From Brachybacterium alimentarium (lineage in GTDB: Bacteria; Actinomycetota; Actinomycetes; Actinomycetales; Dermabacteraceae), in assembly GCF_002332425.1 (NCBI RefSeq), contig NZ_NRGS01000005.1, positions 168,758 to 232,757 of the forward strand: 64,000 nucleotides of DNA, in the 5' to 3' direction. Positions within the stretch are counted from its first letter, which is position 1. Each line of letters begins with the position of its first letter. Positions 27,837 to 37,256 of this stretch are shown here, piece after piece. The notes under the pieces were generated by a model. That model ran no database searches. It was given only the letters and a program-made list of their open reading frames with translations, and was not told the DNA's origin. The position numbers and the translations under genes were made by a program.

Positions 27837-27857
27837 CGGCCTGGCGTCGCAGGGCGT

Positions 27858-28175
27858 TCAGCGCCGGTGCTCGACCTCGCCGTCCAGCTGCCGGGCCTTC
27901 GCGTCCGTGAGGCGCCGCGCCTGCTCCCGTCGCGCATGGCGACGGGTCATGAACGTCCTCGTCCACGAGGCGACGAGAAGGATCCCGGTGCCAAGGGCGA
28001 GACCGAGCGCGAGGGCCGCGATCCACGGGCTGTAGAACCATCCTGCGATCGGGACCAGGAGCAGGGCGACCAGGCCGATCGGCCAGGGCCCGACCCCTCG
28101 GTGGCTCAGCAGATCGGAGCCGGCGATCGCCGCGAGGAGGCCGAGCGCGAGCACGAGCAGGTGCAGGAAGGTCAC
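27858..28175 (-). CDS. Small membrane protein with charged C-terminus
   Basis: A 105-residue protein with three hydrophobic segments (FLHLLVLALGLLAAIAG, IGLVALLLVPIAGWFY and IAALALGLALGTGILLVAS) followed by a positively charged tail (TRRHARREQARR). No family recognised. The GTG start at 28175 lies 6 nt after a TANNNT box. Its end converges on the moeA-like gene 21 bp away. Confidence 0.7.
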   Translation of the reverse strand: MTFLHLLVLALGLLAAIAGSDLLSHRGVGPWPIGLVALLLVPIAGWFYSPWIAALALGLALGTGILLVASWTRTFMTRRHARREQARRLTDAKARQLDGEVEHRR

Positions 28176-28181
28176 GATTCG

Positions 28182-28187
28182 AGCATA
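28182..28187 (-). promoter_or_regulatory. Leaderless -10 box (TATGCT) for the small membrane protein gene
   Basis: TATGCT on the minus strand ends 6 nt before the GTG at 28175. Confidence 0.5.
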
Positions 28188-28427
28188 ACTCCGTGATCGC
28201 CAGGTACCAGTCGGTCAGTGTGGGGCAGGGTGGCACCTGCTCGGGCGTTACAGTGTGCTCAAGCTGCCAGGGAGACCTGGGGCACACCCGCAGCTGGAGC
28301 GTCGGGACGCATCGGATCACGCGGGTGTGGCCGATGGCGGACGCCGCCCAGCCCATTCGGCCCGCGTCCGGCGGCGAGGCACACCTCGTGCGAACGCCTC
28401 GAAGACGTACGGAAGGAAAGCTCTCGG

Positions 28428-28463
28428 ATGATCGACCGCATGCTGAGGAGACAGAGTGTTTAG
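28428..28463 (+). CDS. Possible 11-codon upstream ORF overlapping the permease start
   Basis: ATG at 28428 preceded by GGAAGGAAAG encodes MIDRMLRRQSV and stops at 28463, 8 bp inside the permease gene that begins at GTG 28456. This could couple translation of the permease to a short leader. It may equally be chance, as nothing else supports it. Confidence 0.3.
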   Translation: MIDRMLRRQSV

Positions 28464-29448
28464 GTTCGTCTCCCTACGAGTGCTCACCTACGTGATCCTG
28501 GCGTTCGTCGCCACGAGCTTCGCGTACCTGCTGTCCGCATGGATGATGCATCCGGAGGAAGTGCTCTACCCGCCCATCGCGACGGAGCCCGTCCCTCCCG
28601 CCACCGCCCAGATGTACCTGGACGTGCGCAACGTCAACCCGGACACCCCGATCTTCGAGCGCTACGCGAACTGGCTGGGCGGTCTGGTCCGCGGCGACTT
28701 CGGCGTGACCACGGGCACCAACAAGTCGATGGTCCCGGTGATCGACGAGCTCGCCACACGGATCCCGATCAGCCTCCGCCTCGTGGTGATCGGCACCGCG
28801 ATCGGCACCTTCCTGGGCATCCTGTTCGGCATGATCGCGGCGGTGCGCCGCGATTCCCTCGGGGATCGTCTCTCGACGCTCCTGGCCTTCTTCATCCTGT
28901 CGCTGCCCACCCCGGTCATCATCCTCATCGTGCAGCAGACGAACCAGACGATCATGGATGCGACGGGCTGGGGCCTGCCGGCCATCAACCCGATCAATCC
29001 ACTCCTGGAAGCGGGCTCGTGGGCCTCGATCAGCTACCAGATCAAGGCGCTGATCATGCCCACGATCGTGCTCGCCGTGACCGCCGCCGCCTCGTACTCG
29101 CGGTACATGAAGGTGACCACGCTGGACGTGCTGGGCAGCGACTACCTGCGCACCGCGCGCGCCAAGGGCCTCACCCGCGGGAAGGCGATGAACCGTCATG
29201 GGCTGCGGATGGCGCTCATCCCGATGGGGCAGTACTTCGCCTTCGCCGTCGGCGGCGCCTTCTCCGGCTCCCTGTTCGTGGAGCTGATGTTCAACTGGCA
29301 GGGCATCGGGCGCTTCGTGATCTCCGCGATCGGCATGGCCGACGTCAACGGCACGGCCGGCGTGGTCTTCTACACCGCTGTGCTGACCCTGCTCTCCGCG
29401 ACCTTCGCAGACATCCTGCAGGGCGCGCTCGATCCGAGGATCCGGTGA
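28456..29448 (+). CDS. ABC transporter permease (DppB/OppB type)
   Basis: A 330-residue inner-membrane permease starting FRFVSLRVLTYVILAFVATS, with a long outer loop (about 30-85) including FERYANWLGGLVRGDFGVTT, and the EAA-type motif around LGSDYLRTARAKGL. It ends GALDPRIR. The start is GTG at 28456 with GAGGAG upstream. It is the first gene of a four-gene importer (permease, permease, double ATPase, binding protein). The substrate is probably a peptide or similar; the binding-protein family does not decide. Confidence 0.9.
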   Translation: MFRFVSLRVLTYVILAFVATSFAYLLSAWMMHPEEVLYPPIATEPVPPATAQMYLDVRNVNPDTPIFERYANWLGGLVRGDFGVTTGTNKSMVPVIDELATRIPISLRLVVIGTAIGTFLGILFGMIAAVRRDSLGDRLSTLLAFFILSLPTPVIILIVQQTNQTIMDATGWGLPAINPINPLLEAGSWASISYQIKALIMPTIVLAVTAAASYSRYMKVTTLDVLGSDYLRTARAKGLTRGKAMNRHGLRMALIPMGQYFAFAVGGAFSGSLFVELMFNWQGIGRFVISAIGMADVNGTAGVVFYTAVLTLLSATFADILQGALDPRIR

Positions 29449-29452
29449 GACG

Positions 29453-30469
29453 ATGACGAATCCCCACGACATCCGCGGGACCGACGACGCCGCCAAGCTG
29501 CGAGCGAGCACGGACCCCGAAGAGAACCCGATGATCGGGAGCACGGCAGATCTCACTACCGCCGTCGACACCGCGCTGCCGGACGACGCCGCCCCGGCCA
29601 TCGAATCGCTCGGCCGTGGCGAACTGCTGCGCCGACGGTTCCTCCGCAACCGCAATGCCTGGGTCGGCATGATCGTGTTCGTCGTGCTGATCGTGATGGC
29701 GATCGTGGGCCCGATCGTCTACCAGTACGAGCCGTTCGAACGTGATCTGCGCAATGCCCTGACCGGGCCCAGCGCCTACCACTGGTTCGGCGTGAACGAG
29801 AACGGCCTGGATATCTTCGCCCGCACCATGCAGGGCCTGCGCATCTCGCTCGTCATCGGCATCGGTACCGCACTGCTGACCGCCTTCCTCGCCCTCGTGG
29901 TGGGGATCGTGGCCGGCTACGTCAGCCACAAGGGGAAGTGGGGTGCCCTCGCCGACGGCGCCCTCGTGAATCTGATCAACCTGTTCCTCGTGGTCCCCTC
30001 GATCCTGCTGCTGATGCTGTTCAGCCCGGCGCTGCAGCGCGCCAGCTGGCTGTGGATGATCCCTCTGCTGGCGCTGTTCGCCTGGATGCTCACCGCTCGT
30101 GTGCTCCGTGCGATGACCCAGCAGCTGGTGCGCACCGAGTACGTCGAGGCGGCCCGGTTCATGGGTGTGCACCCGATCATCACGATGACGCGGCACATCA
30201 TCCCGAACGTGGCCAGCTGGATCATCATCGACACCACGCTCGGAGTGAGCGCTGCGATCCTCGGCGAGACCGGGCTGTCCTTCATCGGCTTCGGGATCCA
30301 GTACCCGCAGGTCTCGCTCGGCACCGTGCTGCAGGACTACAACATCTCCGCGCCGTACACCTGGATCCCGCCGGCCGCGGTCCTCGCCGCTCTGGTCATC
30401 TCCATCAACCTGATGGGCGAAGCGCTGCGCGACGCCCTCGATCCGACCAGCGGCTCCAGCCGGCTCTGA
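29453..30469 (+). CDS. ABC transporter permease (DppC/OppC type)
   Basis: A 338-residue permease with an unusually long hydrophilic N-terminus (about 60 residues) before FLRNRNAWVGMIVFVVLIVM. It has YHWFGVNENGLDIFARTMQGLR and the EAA-type loop TEYVEAARFMGVHP, then ETGLSFIGFGIQYPQVSLG and an RDALDP end, all typical of DppC. It begins 4 bp after the DppB-type stop and presumably pairs with it. Confidence 0.9.
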   Translation: MTNPHDIRGTDDAAKLRASTDPEENPMIGSTADLTTAVDTALPDDAAPAIESLGRGELLRRRFLRNRNAWVGMIVFVVLIVMAIVGPIVYQYEPFERDLRNALTGPSAYHWFGVNENGLDIFARTMQGLRISLVIGIGTALLTAFLALVVGIVAGYVSHKGKWGALADGALVNLINLFLVVPSILLLMLFSPALQRASWLWMIPLLALFAWMLTARVLRAMTQQLVRTEYVEAARFMGVHPIITMTRHIIPNVASWIIIDTTLGVSAAILGETGLSFIGFGIQYPQVSLGTVLQDYNISAPYTWIPPAAVLAALVISINLMGEALRDALDPTSGSSRL

Positions 30470-30479
30470 GGGGGAAAGA

Positions 30480-32249
30480 ATGTCTGAACCCATCCTGTCC
30501 GTGAGGGACCTGAGCGTCACCTTCCCCTCCGAGTACGGAACCGTCCACGCCGTCCAGAACCTCAGCTACGAGGTCCACAAGGGAGAGGCGCTCGCGATCG
30601 TCGGCGAGTCCGGCTCCGGCAAGTCCGTGAGCTCGCTCGCGGTGATGGGGCTGCTCCCGCGCACGGCCACCATCACCGGCGGGATCGAGATGATGGGCCA
30701 GGATCTCTTCGCGATGGACGACCGGCAGCTCTCGAAGCTGCGCGGCAACACCATCTCCATGGTCTTCCAGGACCCGCTGTCGGCCCTCACCCCGGTGTTC
30801 CGGGTGGGCCAGCAGATCGCCGAGGTCGTGCGCATCCACCACCCGGAGACCTCGGCCAAACAGGCCGAGAAGCGTGCGGTCGAGCTGCTCGAGGCCGTCG
30901 GCATCCCCGAGCCGATGCGTCGTGCGAACCAGTACCCCCACGAGTACTCCGGCGGCATGCGTCAGCGCGCGATGATCGCCATGGCGATCGCCAACGAGCC
31001 CGAGCTGATCATCGCGGACGAGCCCACCACCGCTCTGGACGTGACCATCCAGGCCCAGGTCATGGACCTGCTGAAGTCCGCGCAGGAGATGATCGGCGCC
31101 GCGACGGTGCTGATCACCCACGACATGGGCGTCGTCGCGGGCTTCGCGGACAGGGTCCTGGTCATGAAGGACTCCCGGATGGTCGAGCTCGGCGCGGTCG
31201 ATGACATCTTCTACACCCCGCAGGAGGACTACACCCGCAATCTGCTGGCGGCCGTCCCACGGGTCGACGCGGGCGAATCCGGGAGGTCCCGCAGCGTCGC
31301 CGGCGCGGCACTGCAGAAGCTCGCCGAGCCCGGGGACGACGGCCAGGAGATCGCGCCCCGTGAGGAGCGTCCGATCGTCCTCGAGGTCGAGGAGCTCCAC
31401 AAGGTCTACCCGATCACCAAGGGCGCGATCGTGCGTCGCAAGGTTGGCGAGCAGCGAGCTGTCGATGGGATCTCGTTCGACATCCGTCAGGGCGAATGCC
31501 TCGCCCTGGTGGGGGAGTCCGGCTGCGGGAAGACGACCACCCTGATGGAGATCATGCAGCTGCGCACCCCGCAGCAGGGCGTGATCCGCATCGACGGCAC
31601 GGAGACCGGCTCCTTGAGCCGCAAGGAGCGAGCAGCTCTGCGTTCGGACGTCACCATGGTGTTCCAGGATCCGATGGCCTCCCTGGATCCCCGCATGCCG
31701 ATCGCCGACATCATCAAGGAGCCGATGCGCGTCCAGGGATACAGCGCCGAGCGGATGAACGAACGGGTGGACTGGCTGCTGAGCATGGTCGGCCTGCTCC
31801 CCGAGCACGCCGCCCGCTTCCCCACGGAGTTCTCCGGCGGTCAGCGCCAGCGCGTCGGCGTGGCACGCGCCCTCGCCTGCGATCCGAAGCTCATCATCCT
31901 CGATGAGCCCACCTCGGCCCTCGACGTGACGGTCCAGGCCGGGGTGCTCGCGATGCTCGCGGACCTGCGGGCCCGGCTCGGCGTGAGCTTCCTCTTCGTC
32001 TCTCACGATCTCTCGGTGGTCCGCCACATCTCCGATCGCATCGCCGTGATGCAGCGGGGCAGGATCGTCGAGCTCGGGGAGACCGAGGACGTCTTCACCG
32101 ACCCCCAGCACCCCTACAGCCGCGAGCTGCTCTCGGCGGTGCCGATCCCTGATCCCGAGGTCGCGCGCACCCGCCGGCGCGAAGCCATCGACCGCAGTGC
32201 CTTCGACGGCGCCGATAAGACCGCCTCGAGCCCGGATCCGACCGCCTGA
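30480..32249 (+). CDS. ABC transporter double ATPase (DppD-DppF fusion)
   Basis: A 589-residue protein with two complete nucleotide-binding domains. Domain 1 (about 1-265): Walker A GESGSGKSVSSL, signature YSGGMRQRAMIAMAI, Walker B LIIADEPTTALDV. Domain 2 (about 295-560): GESGCGKTTTLME, FSGGQRQRVGVARAL and LIILDEPTSALDV. This two-in-one arrangement is common for peptide/nickel-type importers. The ATG has GAGGGGGAAAGA just upstream and follows the DppC-type gene by 10 bp. Confidence 0.92.
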   Translation: MSEPILSVRDLSVTFPSEYGTVHAVQNLSYEVHKGEALAIVGESGSGKSVSSLAVMGLLPRTATITGGIEMMGQDLFAMDDRQLSKLRGNTISMVFQDPLSALTPVFRVGQQIAEVVRIHHPETSAKQAEKRAVELLEAVGIPEPMRRANQYPHEYSGGMRQRAMIAMAIANEPELIIADEPTTALDVTIQAQVMDLLKSAQEMIGAATVLITHDMGVVAGFADRVLVMKDSRMVELGAVDDIFYTPQEDYTRNLLAAVPRVDAGESGRSRSVAGAALQKLAEPGDDGQEIAPREERPIVLEVEELHKVYPITKGAIVRRKVGEQRAVDGISFDIRQGECLALVGESGCGKTTTLMEIMQLRTPQQGVIRIDGTETGSLSRKERAALRSDVTMVFQDPMASLDPRMPIADIIKEPMRVQGYSAERMNERVDWLLSMVGLLPEHAARFPTEFSGGQRQRVGVARALACDPKLIILDEPTSALDVTVQAGVLAMLADLRARLGVSFLFVSHDLSVVRHISDRIAVMQRGRIVELGETEDVFTDPQHPYSRELLSAVPIPDPEVARTRRREAIDRSAFDGADKTASSPDPTA

Positions 32250-32513
32250 CCTGTGATGACGGGTCCCACGACGGGTGATGCCGACTGGCGTCGTCCGTCG
32301 TCCCCGTGCCCGGACCGGTCAGCGTGAAACGTTGTGTTGCGAACCGGTAACAGGGGAGTGCTTCTCCCGTGTCGTAGAACACGTCCGCGCCTAGACTGAG
32401 TGCACTGCAGGAGACGGCGCGACCACGGAGGTCGCGGCCAGGGATCACCTGAAGGTCTGGACCATCGAGAGCGGGCACGAAGATCTCGCCGTCCGCTAAT
32501 GAAGGAGAAGCAC
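32250..32513 (+). promoter_or_regulatory. 264-bp gap with possible separate promoter for the binding-protein gene
   Basis: The gap before the binding-protein gene is far larger than others in this operon. It contains a -10-like TAGACT at 32392-32397, about 117 bp before the start, and no clear terminator. A separate promoter would raise binding-protein levels. No other gene is visible here. Confidence 0.35.
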
Positions 32514-34238
32514 ATGCGTTTGACGAGGCGTTCGATGCTGGGGGCGACGGCGATGACCGTCTCGATGACGGCTCTGGCCGCGTGCAGCAAGGATCCGGGC
32601 AACGGCGGGAGCGGCGGCTCCGACGGCGGTGGCGGCGAGCAGATCGCCGCCGACGCGAACGACATCAACGCCAAGGAGCGTGACGAGCTCGGCGAAGGCG
32701 GCGTGCTGCGTCTCGCGAACAACGCATTCCCCGCGAACTGGAACCCGTTCCACTCCGACGGCAATGAGCGAAACACCAGCGACATGCTTCGAGCAATATT
32801 CCCGCTCGAGATCTGGACGTCGAACGCGGCGGGCAAAGTGACGCCAAACCCGCTCTACACGAAGCGCCTTGAGCTCACCTCCGAGGATCCGCAGGTCATG
32901 GAGATCGAACTCAACGAGGGCATGACCTGGTCCGATGGGACTCCGATCGACTACAAGTCGATCGAGAACGTCTTCAAGACCATGGATGGTTCCAAGGAGG
33001 AATACGGGGTCGCGTCGTCCGAGGGTTACGACAAGGTCGAGAAGATCGAGCAGGGTGACAGCGACCTCGTCGCCGTGATCACCTTCAAGGAGAAGTACGC
33101 CGACTGGACCGGTCTCGCCGCCGTCATGCCGGATTCGCTCGCCGAATCCGCCGACGCCTTCAACACCGGCTGGCAGGCAGAGCCGATGGTGACGGCAGGC
33201 CCCTACAAGGTCGGCAAGATCGACGCCGGCAACAAGACCGTGCTGCTCGAGCCCGACGAGAACTGGTGGGGCGACAAGGCCCTGCTGAAGCAGGTCCTCT
33301 TCACCACGATCGAGGATCCCGCCGCAACCGCGACCAGCTTCCAGAACGGTCAGCTCGATGTCATCGAGACCACCGTCCCGGCCACCTACTCCGTGGTCGA
33401 GCCGATGATCGGCGACGGCGTGTCCCTGCGCAAGGCCGCCGGTCCTAACTGGACCCACATCACGCTCAACGGCACCGAAGGCCGACCGCTCGCTGACCAG
33501 GCCGTGCGCCAGGCGATGTTCCGTGCGATCGATCGCGAGGAGGTCTTCCTGTCGGTCAACTCGACCATGCCGTACCCGAAGGACACGGAGACGCTGAACA
33601 ACCACCTCCTGGTGACGAATCAGGAGGGATACCAGGACAACGCCGGGGACCTGGGCAAGTACGACCCCGACGCCGCCAAGAAGCTGCTCGAGGACGCCGG
33701 CTACACCTTCGAGGACGACCTGGCCACCAAGGACGGCAAGCCCATCGAGATCACCTACGTCTACAACGACGGCTCGAAGACCAATGAGGCCGTCGTGCCC
33801 GTGGTCAAGGAGCAGCTCGCGGCGGTCGGCATCACGATGAAGGTGCAGAAGGTTCCGCCGACGGACCTCTTCTCCAAGTACGTCATCCCCGGCGAGTTCG
33901 ATCTGACTTTGTTCGGCTGGGTCGGCAATCCGTTCCTCTCCTCGGGCGACTCGATCTGGAAGAGCGAGGGCGAGCAGAACTTCGGCAAGATCGGCGACGA
34001 GGAGACGGACAAGCTCATCGACCAGGCCGCGATCGAGACGGACCCGGATGCTCGCCTCGACCTGATCAATCAGATCGACGCGAATCTGTGGGAGCTTGCC
34101 GGGACTATCCCGCTGTGGCAGTCCTACGACTTCTACGTGCAGAACGACGACCTCGCGAACTATGGTGCGTGGGGCTTCCAGCGCCCGGATTGGACGACGA
34201 TCGGCTACGTCGAGGGATCGGCCAAGCTGGACGACTGA
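32514..34238 (+). CDS. Extracytoplasmic solute-binding lipoprotein (SBP_bac_5, peptide type)
   Basis: A 574-residue family-5 binding protein, tethered at Cys24 of the lipobox TALAAC after an RRSM-type signal. The mature part has LNEGMTWSDGTPIDYKSIEN and ends with the LWQSYDFYV segment common to family members. The start at 32514 follows AAGGAGAAGCAC; an ATG five codons upstream is less likely. It is the last gene of the importer operon and is followed by a terminator. Peptides are the likely cargo by family, but the residues that set specificity cannot be read here. Confidence 0.9.
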   Translation: MRLTRRSMLGATAMTVSMTALAACSKDPGNGGSGGSDGGGGEQIAADANDINAKERDELGEGGVLRLANNAFPANWNPFHSDGNERNTSDMLRAIFPLEIWTSNAAGKVTPNPLYTKRLELTSEDPQVMEIELNEGMTWSDGTPIDYKSIENVFKTMDGSKEEYGVASSEGYDKVEKIEQGDSDLVAVITFKEKYADWTGLAAVMPDSLAESADAFNTGWQAEPMVTAGPYKVGKIDAGNKTVLLEPDENWWGDKALLKQVLFTTIEDPAATATSFQNGQLDVIETTVPATYSVVEPMIGDGVSLRKAAGPNWTHITLNGTEGRPLADQAVRQAMFRAIDREEVFLSVNSTMPYPKDTETLNNHLLVTNQEGYQDNAGDLGKYDPDAAKKLLEDAGYTFEDDLATKDGKPIEITYVYNDGSKTNEAVVPVVKEQLAAVGITMKVQKVPPTDLFSKYVIPGEFDLTLFGWVGNPFLSSGDSIWKSEGEQNFGKIGDEETDKLIDQAAIETDPDARLDLINQIDANLWELAGTIPLWQSYDFYVQNDDLANYGAWGFQRPDWTTIGYVEGSAKLDD

Positions 34239-34252
34239 CGGCACCTGATCAG

Positions 34253-34282
34253 GGGGTCCCGAACGAAGACGTTCGGGGCCCC
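34253..34282. terminator. Terminator hairpin after the peptide-type ABC operon
   Basis: 13-bp stem (34253-34265 with 34270-34282, one G-U pair) and a 4-nt AAGA loop, followed by TTG. It lies between the binding-protein stop (34238) and the convergent moaD stop (34293), so it can serve both sides. Confidence 0.8.
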
Positions 34283-34292
34283 TTGTCGTGCC

Positions 34293-34568
34293 TCAGCCGC
34301 CGGCGAAGGGCGGAAGCACATCGAGAGTGTCGCCCTCCGCGAGCGCCTGGTCGTGGTCGGTGCAGGCCACGGCGTTCAGGAGGATGCTCGAGCGTCCGAT
34401 CACGCGGGCCGCGTCCGCGGAGGCCGTGCGCAAGAGGTCCTCGAGCGCCTCGCGCAGTGTGGCTCCGTGCACGGTCGCCGTGTCGGCGCCGTACTCCGCG
34501 GCAGCGCCGGCGAAGAGCTGGACGGAGATGGCGGGAGCGTGGGCAGAGCCGGTCTCGGTGGGGGTCAT
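34293..34568 (-). CDS. moaD: Molybdopterin synthase sulfur carrier subunit MoaD
   Basis: A 91-residue ubiquitin-like protein ending in the required Gly-Gly (VLPPFAGG). It carries sulfur as a C-terminal thiocarboxylate for conversion of cyclic pyranopterin monophosphate to molybdopterin, together with MoaE. The core SVQLFAGAAAEYG and LAEGDTLDVLPPF match the family. RBS GAGGAGAG precedes the ATG. It follows moaA by 61 bp on the same strand, while its partner moaE is in the divergent arm. Confidence 0.92.
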   Translation of the reverse strand: MTPTETGSAHAPAISVQLFAGAAAEYGADTATVHGATLREALEDLLRTASADAARVIGRSSILLNAVACTDHDQALAEGDTLDVLPPFAGG

Positions 34569-34629
34569 GTCTCTCCTCGCAGTGACGTGGAGCGGCTCGG
34601 CGGCACACGGGCCATGTGCCTGATGGCGT

Positions 34630-35730
34630 TCAGCCGCCGATGGCGCTCATGGGGCGTTCGGGCTGGACGAAGTCGTCGCGATCCATGCCGTGGCCGGCCT
34701 TCTTGCCCCACTGGGCGGCCCGCCAGATCTCGGCGATGGCCTCGTCGTCGGCTCCGGAGCGCAGCGCGCCGCGCAGGTCGGTCTCCTCACGGGAGAACAG
34801 GCACGTGCGCACGCGGCCCTCGGCGGTGAGCCGGGTGCGTCGGCAGTCGGCGCAGAAGGGGCGGGTCACCGAGGCGATGATCCCGACCCGGCCCCGGTGG
34901 TGGCCGGTGGCCCGGTCGGCGACCTCGAACAGCTCGGCGGGGGCGCCGTCGCGCGCCTCGGCCACGGGGGCGAGGGAATAGCGCGGGGCGAGCATCTCGT
35001 GCACGTCGGCCGCGGAGATCATCGAGGAGCGGTCCCAGATATGGTCCGCATCCAGCGGCATCTGCTCGATCACGCGCAGCTGCAGATCCCGGGTGAGGCA
35101 CCAGTCGAGCAGGTCGGGCAGCTCGTGGTCGTTGACGCCAGGCAGCAGGACGGCGTTGACCTTGATCGGATCCAGCCCCGCTTCGCGCGCCCCGTCGATC
35201 CCGGCGAGCACACGGTGCAGCAGCGGCCGGCGGCTGAGCCGTTCGAAGGTCTCGGAGACCACGGAGTCCAGGGAGACGTTGATGCGATCCAGTCCCGCAT
35301 CCCGCAGGCGTGCCGCGCGATGGTCGAGACCGATCGCATTCGTGGTCAGCGAGATGTCCGGGCGCTGCGGCAGCGAGGCGACGCCGGCGATGATCTCCTC
35401 GAGGTCGGGGCGGGTCAGCGGCTCACCGCCGGTGAAGCGCACCTGCTCGATGCCCAGACGCTCCACGCCGATCCGCACCAGCCGCACCACCTCGTCGACC
35501 GAGAGCATCTGCTCCTTGTTCAGGAACGTGAGGCCGGAGGCGGGCATGCAGTAGGTGCAGCGCAGGTTGCAGAAATCCGTGAGCGACAGTCGAAGATCGG
35601 TGGCGGCGCGGCCGAAGCGGTCCGCGAGCGCGGTCGTCGCGGGCCGGTCCGAGGTGTCGGGCAGGGTCGAGACGGTCTCGTCCGTGGTGCGCAGCTTGGG
35701 CATGCCCAGGCCGATGCGGCGAGCGGCCAT
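34630..35730 (-). CDS. moaA: GTP 3',8-cyclase MoaA (radical SAM)
   Basis: A 366-residue radical SAM enzyme making the first intermediate of molybdenum cofactor from GTP. The N-terminal cluster motif is CNLRCTYC (Cys54, 58, 61) with FTGGEPL after it; the C-terminal cluster is CADCRRTRLTAEGRVRTC. The C-terminus ends in the conserved Gly-Gly (SAIGG) needed for activity in this family. The start at 35730 has GAGGAGGT at good spacing and overlies a poorly conserved 40-residue lead; a downstream ATG at 35703 is possible. It is divergent from moeA. Confidence 0.94.
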   Translation of the reverse strand: MAARRIGLGMPKLRTTDETVSTLPDTSDRPATTALADRFGRAATDLRLSLTDFCNLRCTYCMPASGLTFLNKEQMLSVDEVVRLVRIGVERLGIEQVRFTGGEPLTRPDLEEIIAGVASLPQRPDISLTTNAIGLDHRAARLRDAGLDRINVSLDSVVSETFERLSRRPLLHRVLAGIDGAREAGLDPIKVNAVLLPGVNDHELPDLLDWCLTRDLQLRVIEQMPLDADHIWDRSSMISAADVHEMLAPRYSLAPVAEARDGAPAELFEVADRATGHHRGRVGIIASVTRPFCADCRRTRLTAEGRVRTCLFSREETDLRGALRSGADDEAIAEIWRAAQWGKKAGHGMDRDDFVQPERPMSAIGG

Positions 35731-35972
35731 CGACAGCACCTCCTCGGCGGTGATCGGTTCGAGCTGCCGGCGGATCCGGTCCCTCCAGGATAGGCGTCCG
35801 TGTGACACCGTGCGTGATCCGGCGCGGGGCCCGGAGGAAGGCATCGGCCACACACGCGCCGCGAGGCGGGATACTGGAGGGGCCGCCGACCCCGACGGCC
35901 CTGCACCCTGCACGGATCGCCCTGAGGGATCGCACTGCTCGACTCACCCTGCTCGATCGGAGAGTGGACACG

Positions 35973-37256
35973 ATGACCGCTGCCGAGCGCATCCCGCTCG
36001 CCGACCATGTGGCCGACGCGCTCGCGCTGCTCGCCCCGGTGCGCAGCGGCGAGGTGCTGCCGCTGGGTGCGCTCGCCGTCGGCCGGGTGGCACGGGTCGA
36101 CGCCCGCTCCCGGGTGGACGTGCCCGGCCATGACAACTCGCAGATGGACGGCTACGCGGTCTGCACCGCGCACCTCGAGGCCGCCCTGACCGCCGACGGC
36201 TCGGCAGCGATGCCGCGAGGACCCATGATCGCGGCCGGGGACGCCCCCGGCACTCTCCACGCCGGCACCGCCCGACCGATCATGACCGGAGCACCGATCC
36301 CGCAGGGCGCCGACGCGGTGATCCCGGTCGAGGAGAGCGCAGCAGGACGCTTCGAGCCCGGGCGCGGCGGGGAGCCCGAGGGCAGCGAGAACGGGACCGT
36401 GACGTTGGCTCCCGTCTCGCGCGACCCCGGGCGCTACGTGCGGCGTCGCGGCTCGGACACCCACGCCGGGGATACCGTGCTGCGCGCCGGCCAGGTGCTC
36501 ACGCCGGCCCGCATCGCCCACCTCGCCGCCTGCGGCCTGGCCGACGTGGAGGTCGAGTCACGGCTGCGGGTGATCGTGCTGTCCACCGGGAGCGAGGTCG
36601 CGGTCCCGGGTGCCTCCCCGGTGGCCGGAGGCGTGTTCGACGCCAACGGGCCGGGGCTCTCCGCGGCACTGGCTGCGGCCGGGGCGGAGGTCGTGCACTG
36701 TGCCGCCGTCCCGGACGATGCGGCCGCACTGCTCTCCCGACTGCGCGCTCTGGTCGACTCGTACGACGCCGACCTCGTCGTGACCAGTGGCGGCGTGAGC
36801 GCAGGAGCGTTCGAGGTGGTGCGGGACGCGGCCGGGTCCGCGGGCGTGACCATGGCCTTCCCGAAGGTCGCGATGCAGCCTGGGGGCCCGCAGGGCATCG
36901 GCACCCTCGATCTGCCCGCGCGGCGAGTGCCCTGGCTCGCCTTCCCCGGCAACCCGGTCTCCGCGCTGCTGAGCTGCGAGCTGATCGCCCGGCCGGCTCT
37001 CGGGGCGCCGCCTCGCACCCGTCTGCGTCTCCCGGTGGGGGTCGAGCTCCCGGAACCTTCCCCACTCGCCCTCGAGCAGTACCGTCGGGCTCGGCTCCTG
37101 CCATCGGGTCGGGTGCGCCTGGTCGGTGGGGCGTCCTCGCACCTGATCGGCGGGCTCGCCGCCGCCGATGCCCTCGTGATCGTCCCCGTCGGGACCGACA
37201 TGGTGCACGACGGCGACATGCTGGAGACCGTGCTGATCCCTGGAGGAGACTCATGA
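35973..37256 (+). CDS. moeA: Molybdopterin molybdotransferase MoeA
   Basis: A 427-residue enzyme inserting molybdate into adenylylated molybdopterin. Family marks are DNSQMDGYAVCTAHL, PIMTGAPIPQGADAVIPVEE, VLSTGSEVAVPG, TSGGVSAGAFEVV and FPGNPVSALLSCEL. It lacks a fused MogA-type domain; mog is a separate gene 0.6 kb downstream. The start at 35973 is chosen because the family homology begins there (GGAGAG upstream); the frame is open for 57 more codons across the divergent intergenic region. First gene of the operon moeA-moaC-mog-moaE. Confidence 0.93.
   Translation: MTAAERIPLADHVADALALLAPVRSGEVLPLGALAVGRVARVDARSRVDVPGHDNSQMDGYAVCTAHLEAALTADGSAAMPRGPMIAAGDAPGTLHAGTARPIMTGAPIPQGADAVIPVEESAAGRFEPGRGGEPEGSENGTVTLAPVSRDPGRYVRRRGSDTHAGDTVLRAGQVLTPARIAHLAACGLADVEVESRLRVIVLSTGSEVAVPGASPVAGGVFDANGPGLSAALAAAGAEVVHCAAVPDDAAALLSRLRALVDSYDADLVVTSGGVSAGAFEVVRDAAGSAGVTMAFPKVAMQPGGPQGIGTLDLPARRVPWLAFPGNPVSALLSCELIARPALGAPPRTRLRLPVGVELPEPSPLALEQYRRARLLPSGRVRLVGGASSHLIGGLAAADALVIVPVGTDMVHDGDMLETVLIPGGDS

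Noticed and set aside
35731..35913. Longer N-terminus for MoaA
   Set aside because: The added residues are not MoaA-like and a strong ribosome site stands at the 35730 start.
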